NCBI GenBank assembly: GCA_964486555.1
Contig: CAZANP010000014.1
Span: forward strand, 1 to 36,562
DNA length: 36,562 nucleotides
Direction: 5' to 3'
DNA from: 4484-232 sp964486555
GTDB lineage: Bacteria > Thermotogota > Thermotogae > Thermotogales > Thermotogaceae
Positions 14,997-22,948 of the stretch are shown one piece after another. Each line of letters begins with the position of its first letter. Position 1 is the stretch's first letter. The notes under the pieces are model-generated. The model ran no database searches and had not been told where the DNA came from. It saw only the letters and a list, made by a program, of their open reading frames with translations. The position numbers and the translations under genes are program-made.

Positions 14997-17675
14997 TCAT
15001 TCCCAGTGTTTACCAACACTCACGTCGATTTCAAGGGGAACTGAGAGTTTCACGACGTTCTCCATCTTATCTTTCACCATTTCAACAAGATCATCCTTCT
15101 CCTCGTCAGGAACCTCAAAAACGAGTTCATCATGTACCTGTATTATCATTTTAGATTTCATCTTCCTTTTCCTGAGTTCTTTATGGATCTCTATCATGGC
15201 CAATTTCATTATATCCGCTGCTGTTCCTTGAATGGGAGTATTTATCGCAATTCTCTCACCTTCACCCTGCACATTTCTGTCACGGGATTTCAACTGAGGT
15301 ATATCCCTCTTTCTCCCAAACAACGTTCTGACAAAGCCTTTTGATCTTGCTTCACTCACCACTTTTTGTATGAACTCTCTCACCTTGGGATAGAGGTTGA
15401 AGTAACTCGTTATCATCTTTTCCGCTTCTTTAACAGGTACCTTTAACCTCATGGCCAATCCATACGGTGTAACACCATATATTATCGAGAAATTCACCAT
15501 CTTTCCGACTCTTCTCATGGAACTGGTCACTTTATCGATAGGAACACCAAATATCTTCGAAGCCGTTAAAGAATGTATATCCTCCTTGGTTTCGAAAGCT
15601 TTGAGAAGATTTTCATCTTTACTGAAATGAGCAAGAACCCTGAGCTCTATCTGCGAATAATCTGCACTGATGATCCACCAGTTGGGATCCTGAGGAACGA
15701 TGGCTTTTCTTATCTCCTTACCTTCATCGTTTCTCGTTGGAAGATTTTGAAGGTTCGGATCACTGCTGCTCAACCTGCCAGTTGCGGTTCCCGTTTGATG
15801 GAAAGAAGCATGAATCCTTTTAGTCTTTGGATTGACCAGTTTTGGTAAAGCATCTATATAAGTGGACTTCAATTTCTGATATTTTCTGTATTCCAGAATC
15901 CATCTCACGATCTCGTGTTCCATGGCCAGTTCTTCCAGAACGTCAACACTTGTAGAGAAATCACCTGTCCGCGTTTTTTTCTTGGGTGTTATTCCTAGTT
16001 TTTCGAACAGAATGCGACCGACCTGTTTTGGAGAGTTCAAATTGAAAGTTTCTCCAGCAAGTTCGAAAACTTTGGATGCTATCTCATCCATCTTCTTTCC
16101 GTACTCTCGAGAGAGTTTTTCCAGGTACTTCGTGTCTATGTAGACACCGTTGAGTTCGAGAGTCGATAGAACTGGTATCAAAGGAAGTTCTATCTTTTCA
16201 AAAACCGTCATGAGTCCCATCTCATGAAGCTTCAAATTCAGGACATCGAAGAGTCTGTAGACTATATCCGCATCTTCGCAGGCATATCTTGTTGCCCTAT
16301 CGAGAGGAACGTCTGCAAAGCTGAATCCAAAGAGAGGAGAGGTCGCTGGGGCGACTTCCTCATAGGGTATCATCTTGTATCCCAGAAATTTCAGGGCCAG
16401 TTCGTCCAGGTTGAACCTTTTCTCGTTGGGGTCCAAAAGATACGCAGCTATCATCGTATCGAAGAATGGGTCCACAGGATGTATTCCGTTGAGCGCAAAA
16501 ACGCTGTAATCGTATTTGAGATTCTGACCCATTATCTTGGATGAGGGATCTTCCAGGATCTCTTTCAACTTCTTGAGAACGTAATCTGGATCCAAACTTG
16601 TTTTTTCTCTGTGACCTACAGGTATGTAGTAGGCTCTTTTAGGAGATGTCGATACCGCTATCCCAGCTATTTTAGCTTCATAGGGATTCAAAGAGGTGGT
16701 TTCGAGATCTATTGAGAAGGCTGTTGATCTCTTCATCTCTTCGACCACTTTCTCGAAATCCTTCATCTCTTTCACCGTCTTATACACAACTTCTTCCCTC
16801 TCTTCAAAGAGATCAAGCTCTCTCATTATAGACGAGAATTCGAGTTCCTTGAGGATTTTCAGAAGTTCCTCCTTCTTGAACCCTTTGTATCTCAACTCTT
16901 CCCAGTCAACGTCCATTTCAACGTCTGTGACCAGAGTTACAAGCTTTTTACTCAGTTGCGCATCTTTTTTTCCTCTTATTAAAGCTTTTCTGACTCTCTC
17001 AGGAAGCTTCGACAGGTTCTCATATATTTTTTCCATGGATCCATACCTTTCCAACAGATCGATTGCTGTTTTTTCTCCTATACCTGTGACTCCTGGTACG
17101 TTATCTACCTCATCTCCGACCAACGAAAGATAATCCACCATCTGACTCGGCAGTATTCCATACCTCTCCTTAACCTTCTGTGCGTCGTACAGTTCAAGGT
17201 CCGTTATACCCCTTGTTATCCTCCATACTTTTATCTTATCGTCGACGAGTTGCAACATATCCTTGTCCCCCGTTATTATCAGAACCTCATCGAACATATT
17301 TTTCCCCTTCAAAGCCAGAGTCGCTATGACGTCATCTGCTTCGTATCCTTCGAGTTCTATCACCTTGATTCCCATAGCGTTCACGAGTCTCTTTATGTAA
17401 GGAAGTTGCTGAACCATAAGGTCAGGTGTTTTGGGCCTCTTCGCCTTGTAAGTTTCAAGGAGCGTGTGTCTATAGGTGATGGTCTTCTTATCGAATGCGA
17501 ACGCCAGATAATCTTCTCCTTCCTTTACGTGATCCTTTATGAATCTCACAAGCATCTTGGCAACACCATAAGTTGCATTGGTTGGAATACCAGAGGATGT
17601 GGATAAAGCCCTGTCTAGGGCGTAGAACGCTCTGTAAGCTAAAGCGGTTCCATCGAAGAGGAAAAGCCTCCCCAT
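14997..17675 (-). CDS. polA: DNA polymerase I
   Basis: An 892-aa family A polymerase for Okazaki processing and repair. The 5'-3' exonuclease domain spans about 1-290 (GRLFLFDGTALAYRAF, then GDEVDNVPGVTGIGEKTA). The proofreading domain is about 300-490 with intact Exo I (FSIDLETTSL), Exo II (NLKYDYS) and Exo III (YACEDAD). The polymerase domain carries motif A DYSQIELRVL, motif B RRVGKMVNFSIIYG with Phe at the dNTP-discriminating position, and motif C VHDE. Unlike Taq, proofreading should be active, as in T. maritima. I start at ATG 17675, preceded by AAAGGTGGGTGAAACG, giving a length close to T. maritima PolA. An upstream GTG at 17687 lies within that site. It is 15 nt after the glycerophosphodiesterase. 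Confidence 0.97.
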   Translation of the reverse strand: MGRLFLFDGTALAYRAFYALDRALSTSSGIPTNATYGVAKMLVRFIKDHVKEGEDYLAFAFDKKTITYRHTLLETYKAKRPKTPDLMVQQLPYIKRLVNAMGIKVIELEGYEADDVIATLALKGKNMFDEVLIITGDKDMLQLVDDKIKVWRITRGITDLELYDAQKVKERYGILPSQMVDYLSLVGDEVDNVPGVTGIGEKTAIDLLERYGSMEKIYENLSKLPERVRKALIRGKKDAQLSKKLVTLVTDVEMDVDWEELRYKGFKKEELLKILKELEFSSIMRELDLFEEREEVVYKTVKEMKDFEKVVEEMKRSTAFSIDLETTSLNPYEAKIAGIAVSTSPKRAYYIPVGHREKTSLDPDYVLKKLKEILEDPSSKIMGQNLKYDYSVFALNGIHPVDPFFDTMIAAYLLDPNEKRFNLDELALKFLGYKMIPYEEVAPATSPLFGFSFADVPLDRATRYACEDADIVYRLFDVLNLKLHEMGLMTVFEKIELPLIPVLSTLELNGVYIDTKYLEKLSREYGKKMDEIASKVFELAGETFNLNSPKQVGRILFEKLGITPKKKTRTGDFSTSVDVLEELAMEHEIVRWILEYRKYQKLKSTYIDALPKLVNPKTKRIHASFHQTGTATGRLSSSDPNLQNLPTRNDEGKEIRKAIVPQDPNWWIISADYSQIELRVLAHFSKDENLLKAFETKEDIHSLTASKIFGVPIDKVTSSMRRVGKMVNFSIIYGVTPYGLAMRLKVPVKEAEKMITSYFNLYPKVREFIQKVVSEARSKGFVRTLFGRKRDIPQLKSRDRNVQGEGERIAINTPIQGTAADIMKLAMIEIHKELRKRKMKSKMIIQVHDELVFEVPDEEKDDLVEMVKDKMENVVKLSVPLEIDVSVGKHWE

Positions 17676-17690
17676 CGTTTCACCCACCTT

Positions 17691-18404
17691 TCACGCACTT
17701 CCATCCCTCAAGAATCTAACAAAATCCATTACCTTGTCTGTGATAACACCGTCTATGAATTTTTCTATCTTCTTGAAGAATTCTATATCGTTCAATGTCC
17801 AGACAAATATTCTTATACCCCTATCCTTCAGAAAACTACAGAACTCCTCGGCCTCTTTTGAAAACATCTGGAACGCCTGATAAGGTACATGAACAGAGAA
17901 AGGCTTATTTTTCACAATCCTTTCAACTAGTTTTACAGGGTTTTCCTTGTGCTCTTCACCTATCAGGTATCCGAACTTCAGCGATGGGAATCTCCCCATG
18001 AGATCTTCCAGGAGCTCATGATCAAAAGAGGAAAACACGGTGAACGCTGAAAGCCCCCGTGACACTACCATATCCACCGATGGGTAGGAAGCCATTCTGT
18101 CTTTTATCTCAACGTTCAACCATTTGTTCTTTGGCACGATGTCCAGAACCTCTGAAAGAAGTGGTATCTTCTCCCCTCCTATACTTATTCTCAGAAGATC
18201 TCTGTAATCCATGTCCGATATTCTCTCACTCCTTCCAGCCATTCTTTTAAGATCCTCATCGTGAAAGACCACGATCTCTCCATCTCTGGTCATCCTGACA
18301 TCCAGCTCCACACCGTCTGCTCCAGCTTCATAAGCTTTTCTGAAAGCCGTCAACGTGTTCTCAGGATATATATCTGAAAGACCTCTATGGGCTAAAACAA
18401 GCAT
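17691..18404 (-). CDS. Glycerophosphodiester phosphodiesterase (cytoplasmic, UgpQ-like)
   Basis: A 237-aa GDPD-family TIM barrel that hydrolyses glycerophosphodiesters to glycerol-3-phosphate and an alcohol, using a divalent metal. The catalytic histidines are H6 (AHRG) and H48 (VVFHDEDL); metal ligands E33 and D35 lie in GVELDVRMT. There is no signal peptide, so it acts in the cytoplasm on lipid turnover products. The C-terminal IRIFVWTLND and GVITD motifs are typical. The T. maritima orthologue in the same position has a known structure. It lies between the lipoprotein gene (14 nt gap) and polA. Confidence 0.93.
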   Translation of the reverse strand: MLVLAHRGLSDIYPENTLTAFRKAYEAGADGVELDVRMTRDGEIVVFHDEDLKRMAGRSERISDMDYRDLLRISIGGEKIPLLSEVLDIVPKNKWLNVEIKDRMASYPSVDMVVSRGLSAFTVFSSFDHELLEDLMGRFPSLKFGYLIGEEHKENPVKLVERIVKNKPFSVHVPYQAFQMFSKEAEEFCSFLKDRGIRIFVWTLNDIEFFKKIEKFIDGVITDKVMDFVRFLRDGSA

Positions 18405-18418
18405 TCAACCATACCCCC

Positions 18419-18889
18419 TCACTTGTAGAAGTTATAGGTGTTCATGATATGGTCGACGAATTCATCAGTTTTCTTCATCCCTTCCGCCACGAAGACCCAT
18501 CTGTTTCTCCACCAGCAAACGATTTCTTTACCATCCTTTTTCGTTGAAACTCTACCACTCCATGGAAGTTCTAGGATCGTCCGCCACCAGAACATTCCCA
18601 GTCTGTCCGCTATTTTCTTCCAAACGTTCTTAGCAGATTTTGAATCTTCTCCCTTGTAAACGTGAAGAAAGAAAGTATCTCCATCTTTTTTGAAAACGCC
18701 TACCATACCATCGAAAGGTATCTCCAGATAATCGGACTCTTTGAACATATCGATCAGTTCATAATCGTTTGCCACCACTTTGATCGCACTCTCCTTAGCC
18801 ATTGACTCTGGTGGTACTGAAACCCTCAGCACACCACAGGAACCGAGGAGAACGATCAAAACAAAGAGGATAAGAAACTTTCTTATCAT
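18419..18889 (-). CDS. Putative lipoprotein of unknown function
   Basis: A 156-aa exported protein. The N-terminus (MIRKFLILFVLIVLLGSCG) is a lipoprotein signal with lipobox L-G-S-C, so Cys18 should be lipidated. The mature part contains alternating hydrophobic and charged strands and many tryptophans (FWWRTILELPW, CWWRNRWVFVAEGMKK), suggesting a compact alpha/beta domain. I recognise no family. It overlaps lepA by 4 nt and precedes the glycerophosphodiesterase, an order I recall as conserved in T. maritima. Confidence 0.85.
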   Translation of the reverse strand: MIRKFLILFVLIVLLGSCGVLRVSVPPESMAKESAIKVVANDYELIDMFKESDYLEIPFDGMVGVFKKDGDTFFLHVYKGEDSKSAKNVWKKIADRLGMFWWRTILELPWSGRVSTKKDGKEIVCWWRNRWVFVAEGMKKTDEFVDHIMNTYNFYK

Positions 18890-20700
18890 TCTTCCTCCTC
18901 CCCTATCTTGAGAAGGGCAAGGAAGGCTTCTTGAGGAATCCTGACTCGCCCAATTTCTCTCAATTTCTTTTTTCCTTCCTTCTGCCTCTCTAGCAGCTTC
19001 ATCTTCCTGGTAACATCACCTCCGTAACATTTAGCAAGAACGTCTTTTCTGAGAGCCTTTATATCCGTTCTTGCAATTATTCTTCCCCCAGCTTTTGCCT
19101 GTATAGGTATTTGGAACTGGTGACGAGGTATGAGGTCTTTTAACTTGTTCACAACCTTCCTTGCAACCTCGTACGCCTTGCTTTTGTGGGCTATGAAGGA
19201 TAGCGCATCCACAGGTTCTCTGTTCACAAGTATCGTTATCTTGACAAGATCCGATTTTCTGTACTCTTTGAACTCGTAGTCCATCGACGCAAATCCTCTG
19301 CTCACAGCTTTCATCCTGTCGAAGAAATCGAAGATTATTTCAGAAAGGGGGGCATCGAAATGAAGTATCACACGATTCTTTCCAGCGTTCTCCGTTGTTC
19401 TGAGAGAACCCCTTTTCTCGTTCTGAACCAGGTTCATCAAAGGACCTATGTAATCGTTCGGAGTAATTATGGAAAGGTCAACGTACGGTTCATATATCTC
19501 GAGTATCTCACCCTCATCTGGGAATTTGGCAGGGTCCGTTACTTCTAGAGTCTCTCCTCTCCTTGTCACCACTCTGTATTTAACATTTGGAGCTGTAAGA
19601 ATAACGGCAAGTTCGAATTCCCTTTCTATTCTCTCCCTCACAACATCCATGTGAAGGAGTCCCAAAAATCCGCATCTGAAACCAAAGCCAAGTGCCGGTG
19701 ATCTTGTCGGCTCGAAAATCAAAGCGGAATCGTTCAGTTTCAATTTTTCAAGGGCCTTTCTCAGATCTTCGAAGTACTCTGGAACGCCAGGAAACATACC
19801 CGCATATACCATGGGCTTTATTTCTTTGTAACCTGGAAGAGGCCTTTCAACAGGGTCGTTGACGTGGGTTATCGTGTCTCCAACCCTTGCAAGTGATACC
19901 TCCTTTATCCCTGCTATGACGTACCCCACTTCCCCTGCGCTTAAACTCTCGACAGATTTCATTTCCGGTGTGAAAACTCCAACTTCACTGACCTCGTAGA
20001 CCATACCGTTGGACATCGTCATTATTCTGTCCCCAACCCTTATGACCCCATCGAAAACTCTTACAGAAACTATGACACCCCTGTATTTATCGTACTTCGC
20101 ATCGAATATCAGAGCGGAAAGTTTTCCATTGGCGTTACCTTTAGGTGGTGGAACCATTCTTACTATTGCTTCCAGAAGATCCTTAACCCCCGTCCCTTCT
20201 TTAGCGCTGACGAGGAATATGTCCTCTTTATCCACACCTAAAAGATCCATTATCTCTAATTCTGTCTCTTCAATACTTGCATTCGGAAGATCTATCTTGT
20301 TTATCGCAGGAATTATCTCTAGGTCGTTCTCTATGGCAAGGTAGGTGTGAGCAACGGTTTGAGCTTCAACGCCCTGGGAAGCATCAACTAGCAAAATCGC
20401 TCCTTCGCAAGCCGCCATACTCCTCCCAACTTCGTACGAGAAGTCAACATGTCCTGGGGTATCGATTATGTTTATTTCATACGTCCTTCCATCGACAGCT
20501 TTGTACATGACTTTGACAGGTTGCGCTTTAATGGTGATACCCCTCTCCCTTTCTATATCCATCATATCCAAATATTGCTCTCTCATCCTCTTGGAATCAA
20601 CGGTCTTGGTTATCTCCAGAATTCTATCTATCAAAGTTGTTTTCCCATGATCTATGTGAGCAATTATACATACGTTCCTTATGAGCGATGGATTGTACAA
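18886..20700 (-). CDS. lepA: Elongation factor 4 (LepA)
   Basis: A translational GTPase that back-translocates or remodels stalled ribosomes and affects 30S biogenesis. Motifs are G1 AHIDHGKTT, G2 in RERGITIKAQ, G3 DTPGH, G4 NKID and G5 SAKEG. EF-G-like domains follow, then the LepA-specific C-terminal domain (QIPIQAKAGGRIIARTDIKA, CYGGDVTRKMKLLERQKEGK). I choose the TTG at 20700 (604 aa) because GAGGTGAT at 20705-20712 is correctly spaced for it. The GTG (20709) and ATG (20706) upstream lie within or against that site. It heads the long minus-strand gene block and overlaps the lipoprotein gene by 4 nt. Confidence 0.96.
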   Translation of the reverse strand: MYNPSLIRNVCIIAHIDHGKTTLIDRILEITKTVDSKRMREQYLDMMDIERERGITIKAQPVKVMYKAVDGRTYEINIIDTPGHVDFSYEVGRSMAACEGAILLVDASQGVEAQTVAHTYLAIENDLEIIPAINKIDLPNASIEETELEIMDLLGVDKEDIFLVSAKEGTGVKDLLEAIVRMVPPPKGNANGKLSALIFDAKYDKYRGVIVSVRVFDGVIRVGDRIMTMSNGMVYEVSEVGVFTPEMKSVESLSAGEVGYVIAGIKEVSLARVGDTITHVNDPVERPLPGYKEIKPMVYAGMFPGVPEYFEDLRKALEKLKLNDSALIFEPTRSPALGFGFRCGFLGLLHMDVVRERIEREFELAVILTAPNVKYRVVTRRGETLEVTDPAKFPDEGEILEIYEPYVDLSIITPNDYIGPLMNLVQNEKRGSLRTTENAGKNRVILHFDAPLSEIIFDFFDRMKAVSRGFASMDYEFKEYRKSDLVKITILVNREPVDALSFIAHKSKAYEVARKVVNKLKDLIPRHQFQIPIQAKAGGRIIARTDIKALRKDVLAKCYGGDVTRKMKLLERQKEGKKKLREIGRVRIPQEAFLALLKIGEEEE

Positions 20701-20704
20701 AATC

Positions 20705-20712
20705 ATCACCTC
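20705..20712 (-). promoter_or_regulatory. Shine-Dalgarno deciding the lepA TTG start
   Basis: GAGGTGAT pairs with the 16S 3' end over eight bases. From its AGG core there are 8 nt to TTG (20700), but only 2 nt to the ATG and none to the GTG. Confidence 0.6.
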
Positions 20713-20720
20713 GCTCTCTC

Positions 20721-20729
20721 ATTTTACCA
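20721..20729 (-). promoter_or_regulatory. Putative extended -10 promoter for lepA and the downstream block
   Basis: On the minus strand TGGTAAAAT fits TGnTATAAT with one mismatch in the hexamer. It lies directly after the tRNA terminator's T-run, and no -35 box is seen. Transcription would begin near 20714, only about 14 nt before the TTG codon. The alternative is read-through from the tRNA. Confidence 0.35.
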
Positions 20730-20734
20730 CGTTT

Positions 20735-20764
20735 CAAAAAAAGGAGGGGATTTTCCCCTCCTTT

Positions 20765-20765
<1 letters not shown>
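20735..20765 (-). terminator. Intrinsic terminator of tRNA-Ala
   Basis: A 12-bp perfect stem (20739-20750 with 20754-20765, AAAAGGAGGGGA paired with TCCCCTCCTTTT) and a 3-nt loop, followed on the minus strand by a T-run. The 5' arm begins at the terminal A of the tRNA CCA, so termination is immediate. Confidence 0.85.
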
Positions 20766-20840
<75 letters not shown>

Positions 20841-20851
20841 TCACCTTGATG

Positions 20852-20880
20852 ATTATATAAAAGCTTCATTTCGTTTTCAA
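20852..20880 (-). promoter_or_regulatory. Promoter of tRNA-Ala
   Basis: Minus strand TTGAAA (20875-20880), a 17-nt spacer and a perfect TATAAT (20852-20857), about 12 nt before the tRNA 5' end. The -35 box lies inside the last codons of the exported-protein gene. This is the best consensus promoter in the window. Confidence 0.85.
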
Positions 20881-21639
20881 GGAGATGTCCGTAAACAAAA
20901 CTTCCAGATCTGAATCACTCCAGGTTTTCCCAATGAAACCAACGTACGAGAATTCCCCTGCTGGTATTTCAATTTCAACAGTTTTCCAGGGTTTTTCGAA
21001 CGTTCCCAATTTCCAATCAACAGAATTGTATCCAAATATCAATCTGTTTCCCTCTTTTTCTATTTTCAAGTAACCCTCCCTTGTGAACTTATCGTAGGCT
21101 ACGGGGCCATGTACTGCCGCGTTCTTGGAATAATGACCCTCAACTCTTATATCCTTCCCCAAGCCACAGTACGGTCCGAAATACAGAGCATACACCTTTC
21201 CATCCTCACTAGAGCCGTTCCACACGACCAACCCAAATTGATACGAATCCTTTGGATCATTGAGTAATTTGTATTTTGCCATGAAAACCCAATCTCCCAA
21301 TGGCATCTCCGTTACGAGCATAGGAGCTCCCTCATTGGAATTACCTTTCCTTCTACTCCACCAAATATCTTGTTTTGGATTGACGTATAACTTCACACCG
21401 TTTCCCAGTAGCGTATAACTGTCGTTGTTCTCAGGATCATCCCAGTACCATTGATAAATATCCCAGATCGATCCTGTTGTAACTTCTCCCGTTTCACCAA
21501 CGGGCACGAAGATTATCCTGTCGATCTCGTTTGGATCCACAGGTACCGTTATCTTCTCTCCAGATTTCAAAACTATTATGAGATCCCCCAGTGCTATAAC
21601 AGATACAACAATCATGAATAACATTAAAAGTTTCCTCAT
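20866..21639 (-). CDS. Exported protein with a probable concanavalin-like beta-sandwich
   Basis: A 257-aa protein with an N-terminal signal peptide (MRKLLMLFMIVVSVIALG) and no lipobox. The mature start, LIIVLKSGEKITVPVDPNEI, is a short strand-rich segment that I associate with exported Thermotoga proteins. From about residue 75 the pattern APMLVTEMPLGDWVFMAKYK, then SYQFGLVVWN, YALYFGPYCG and ILFGYNSVDWKLG resembles the DUF1349 / GH43 C-terminal beta-sandwich domains (concanavalin-like), which often bind sugars. No catalytic pair is obvious. SD GGGGGGAGAT precedes the ATG, and a candidate promoter lies just upstream. It is 139 nt downstream of the ROK gene at the end of the sugar locus, so a surface or periplasmic carbohydrate-binding role is a reasonable guess. 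Confidence 0.75.
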   Translation of the reverse strand: MRKLLMLFMIVVSVIALGDLIIVLKSGEKITVPVDPNEIDRIIFVPVGETGEVTTGSIWDIYQWYWDDPENNDSYTLLGNGVKLYVNPKQDIWWSRRKGNSNEGAPMLVTEMPLGDWVFMAKYKLLNDPKDSYQFGLVVWNGSSEDGKVYALYFGPYCGLGKDIRVEGHYSKNAAVHGPVAYDKFTREGYLKIEKEGNRLIFGYNSVDWKLGTFEKPWKTVEIEIPAGEFSYVGFIGKTWSDSDLEVLFTDISLKTK

Positions 21640-21657
21640 GATATCTCCCCCCTTCTT

Positions 21658-21686
21658 ATCTTATTAGAATCAGAGAAATTCTTCAA
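21658..21686 (-). promoter_or_regulatory. Candidate promoter for the exported-protein gene
   Basis: Minus strand TTGAAG (21681-21686), a 17-nt spacer and TAAGAT (21658-21663), each 4 of 6 to consensus, close to the SD of the gene at 21639. It suggests expression independent of the ROK operon. Confidence 0.35.
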
Positions 21687-21778
21687 GATTGGTGTGAACT
21701 GAGGAAAGAAACTGGTGAATCAGTTATGGTAACTCCAAATTTATTTTATCTCTTCTAAGAGAGAGTTCAAGATAAAGA

Positions 21779-22948
21779 TCAGATATTTTTCTCTATGTAC
21801 TTGTTTATAAGGATTAAAGCTCCTCCCTTTATCCTTGCTTCATCTATATCCATCGATGCTTTCAATATTTTGGTTTTCATCATGTCTGGTATCAGAACCT
21901 GACTCTTCACGGTGCTCTCGATCCTTTCGATAAGGTAATTAGGCAGGCTGTACATCATACCTCCGAAGAGGACGAACTGTGGATCTATGACATTCAGTAT
22001 GTTCAAAATACCTATGGACACGTAATCTGCCATCCTCATGAGGACACTTTTTGCTCTCTTTGAGTTCATCGAAACGAGCGTTAAGAATTTCTCGTTGTAG
22101 CTATCTCCTTTCAGCTCACCGTAAGCGTATTCATAGCTTTGAACTATAGCCTCAGTGGATATTAAAGTCTCCCAACATCCCTTGTTCCCACAATGACACT
22201 TCTTACCATTTGGATCCACGATCATGTGACCTATTTCGCCCGCTATGTAATCTTCGCCGTGATAGACTTCACCATTTATCAAGAGAGCGCCTCCAACACC
22301 TTCAGATTGGTATATATACACCCCATTTTTCAAACCTTTGATCTTTTCGTTGAACCAGCTCTCTGCCACTAAACAAAGTTTGGCCTCGTTATCCATCATT
22401 ATCATTTCTGGATCCAGGTTGTCGATTGTTTCCAATATCAGCCTTCGCAATTCCATCTCCTTCCACTTCAGATGAGGAGCGTTCCTTATGATACCTTTCT
22501 TCATATCCACTATTCCCGGTATTGAAAAAGAGAGTCCAACAACATCTTTAGTGAAGGATTTTATGATGTCGGAAATCTTATGAATGAAATCAAAAAAATT
22601 TTGAGGTGTTTCAAAGCTCTCTATCAGTTCGTAACTCCCATCGAACTTGGCCAATCCCACACAACTTTTCTGAACACCGATTGCAACGACCAGTCCGTTT
22701 ATCGCGTTGGGATTGACCACCAGTCTGATGCCTCTTCTACCCCTACCTGGAAAACTCTTTTCCCCGTTTTCCAAGATGAACCTATTTTTCAAAAGGTCCG
22801 TTACGATCTTTGTGACGGTGCTTGGATCCATCCCCGTGAGATTCGATATCTCTTTTCTGGTTATTCCAGGATACTTTCTGATCATGTTCAAAACGATTCT
22901 TCTGTTCACTCTTCTCATACTGTTGATGTTCATCTTCAAACTGTTCAC
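21779..22948 (-). CDS. ROK-family transcriptional regulator
   Basis: A 389-aa NagC/XylR-type repressor. A winged helix-turn-helix at about 17-60 (NRRIVLNMIRKYPGITRKEI, DPSTVTKIVTDLL) is followed by a ROK sugar-kinase-like domain. The zinc site is intact: H241 and C251-x-C253...C258 in CHCGNKGCWE. The kinase features are lost: the catalytic Asp of the ENDAN motif is E188 (MDNEAK), and the DxGGT phosphate loop is absent near residue 90. It should therefore bind a sugar effector without phosphorylating it. The GTG start overlaps the ATPase stop (GTGA) and has GGTGAT before it. As the last gene of the transport operon it is likely its autoregulator, with the operator perhaps among the inverted repeats near 34283-34404. 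Confidence 0.9.
   Translation of the reverse strand: MNSLKMNINSMRRVNRRIVLNMIRKYPGITRKEISNLTGMDPSTVTKIVTDLLKNRFILENGEKSFPGRGRRGIRLVVNPNAINGLVVAIGVQKSCVGLAKFDGSYELIESFETPQNFFDFIHKISDIIKSFTKDVVGLSFSIPGIVDMKKGIIRNAPHLKWKEMELRRLILETIDNLDPEMIMMDNEAKLCLVAESWFNEKIKGLKNGVYIYQSEGVGGALLINGEVYHGEDYIAGEIGHMIVDPNGKKCHCGNKGCWETLISTEAIVQSYEYAYGELKGDSYNEKFLTLVSMNSKRAKSVLMRMADYVSIGILNILNVIDPQFVLFGGMMYSLPNYLIERIESTVKSQVLIPDMMKTKILKASMDIDEARIKGGALILINKYIEKNI

Noticed and set aside
21700..21778. Possible terminator after the ROK gene (ATCTCTT/AAGAGA hairpin)
   Set aside because: The stem is short and AT-rich with no T-run directly after it; not convincing.
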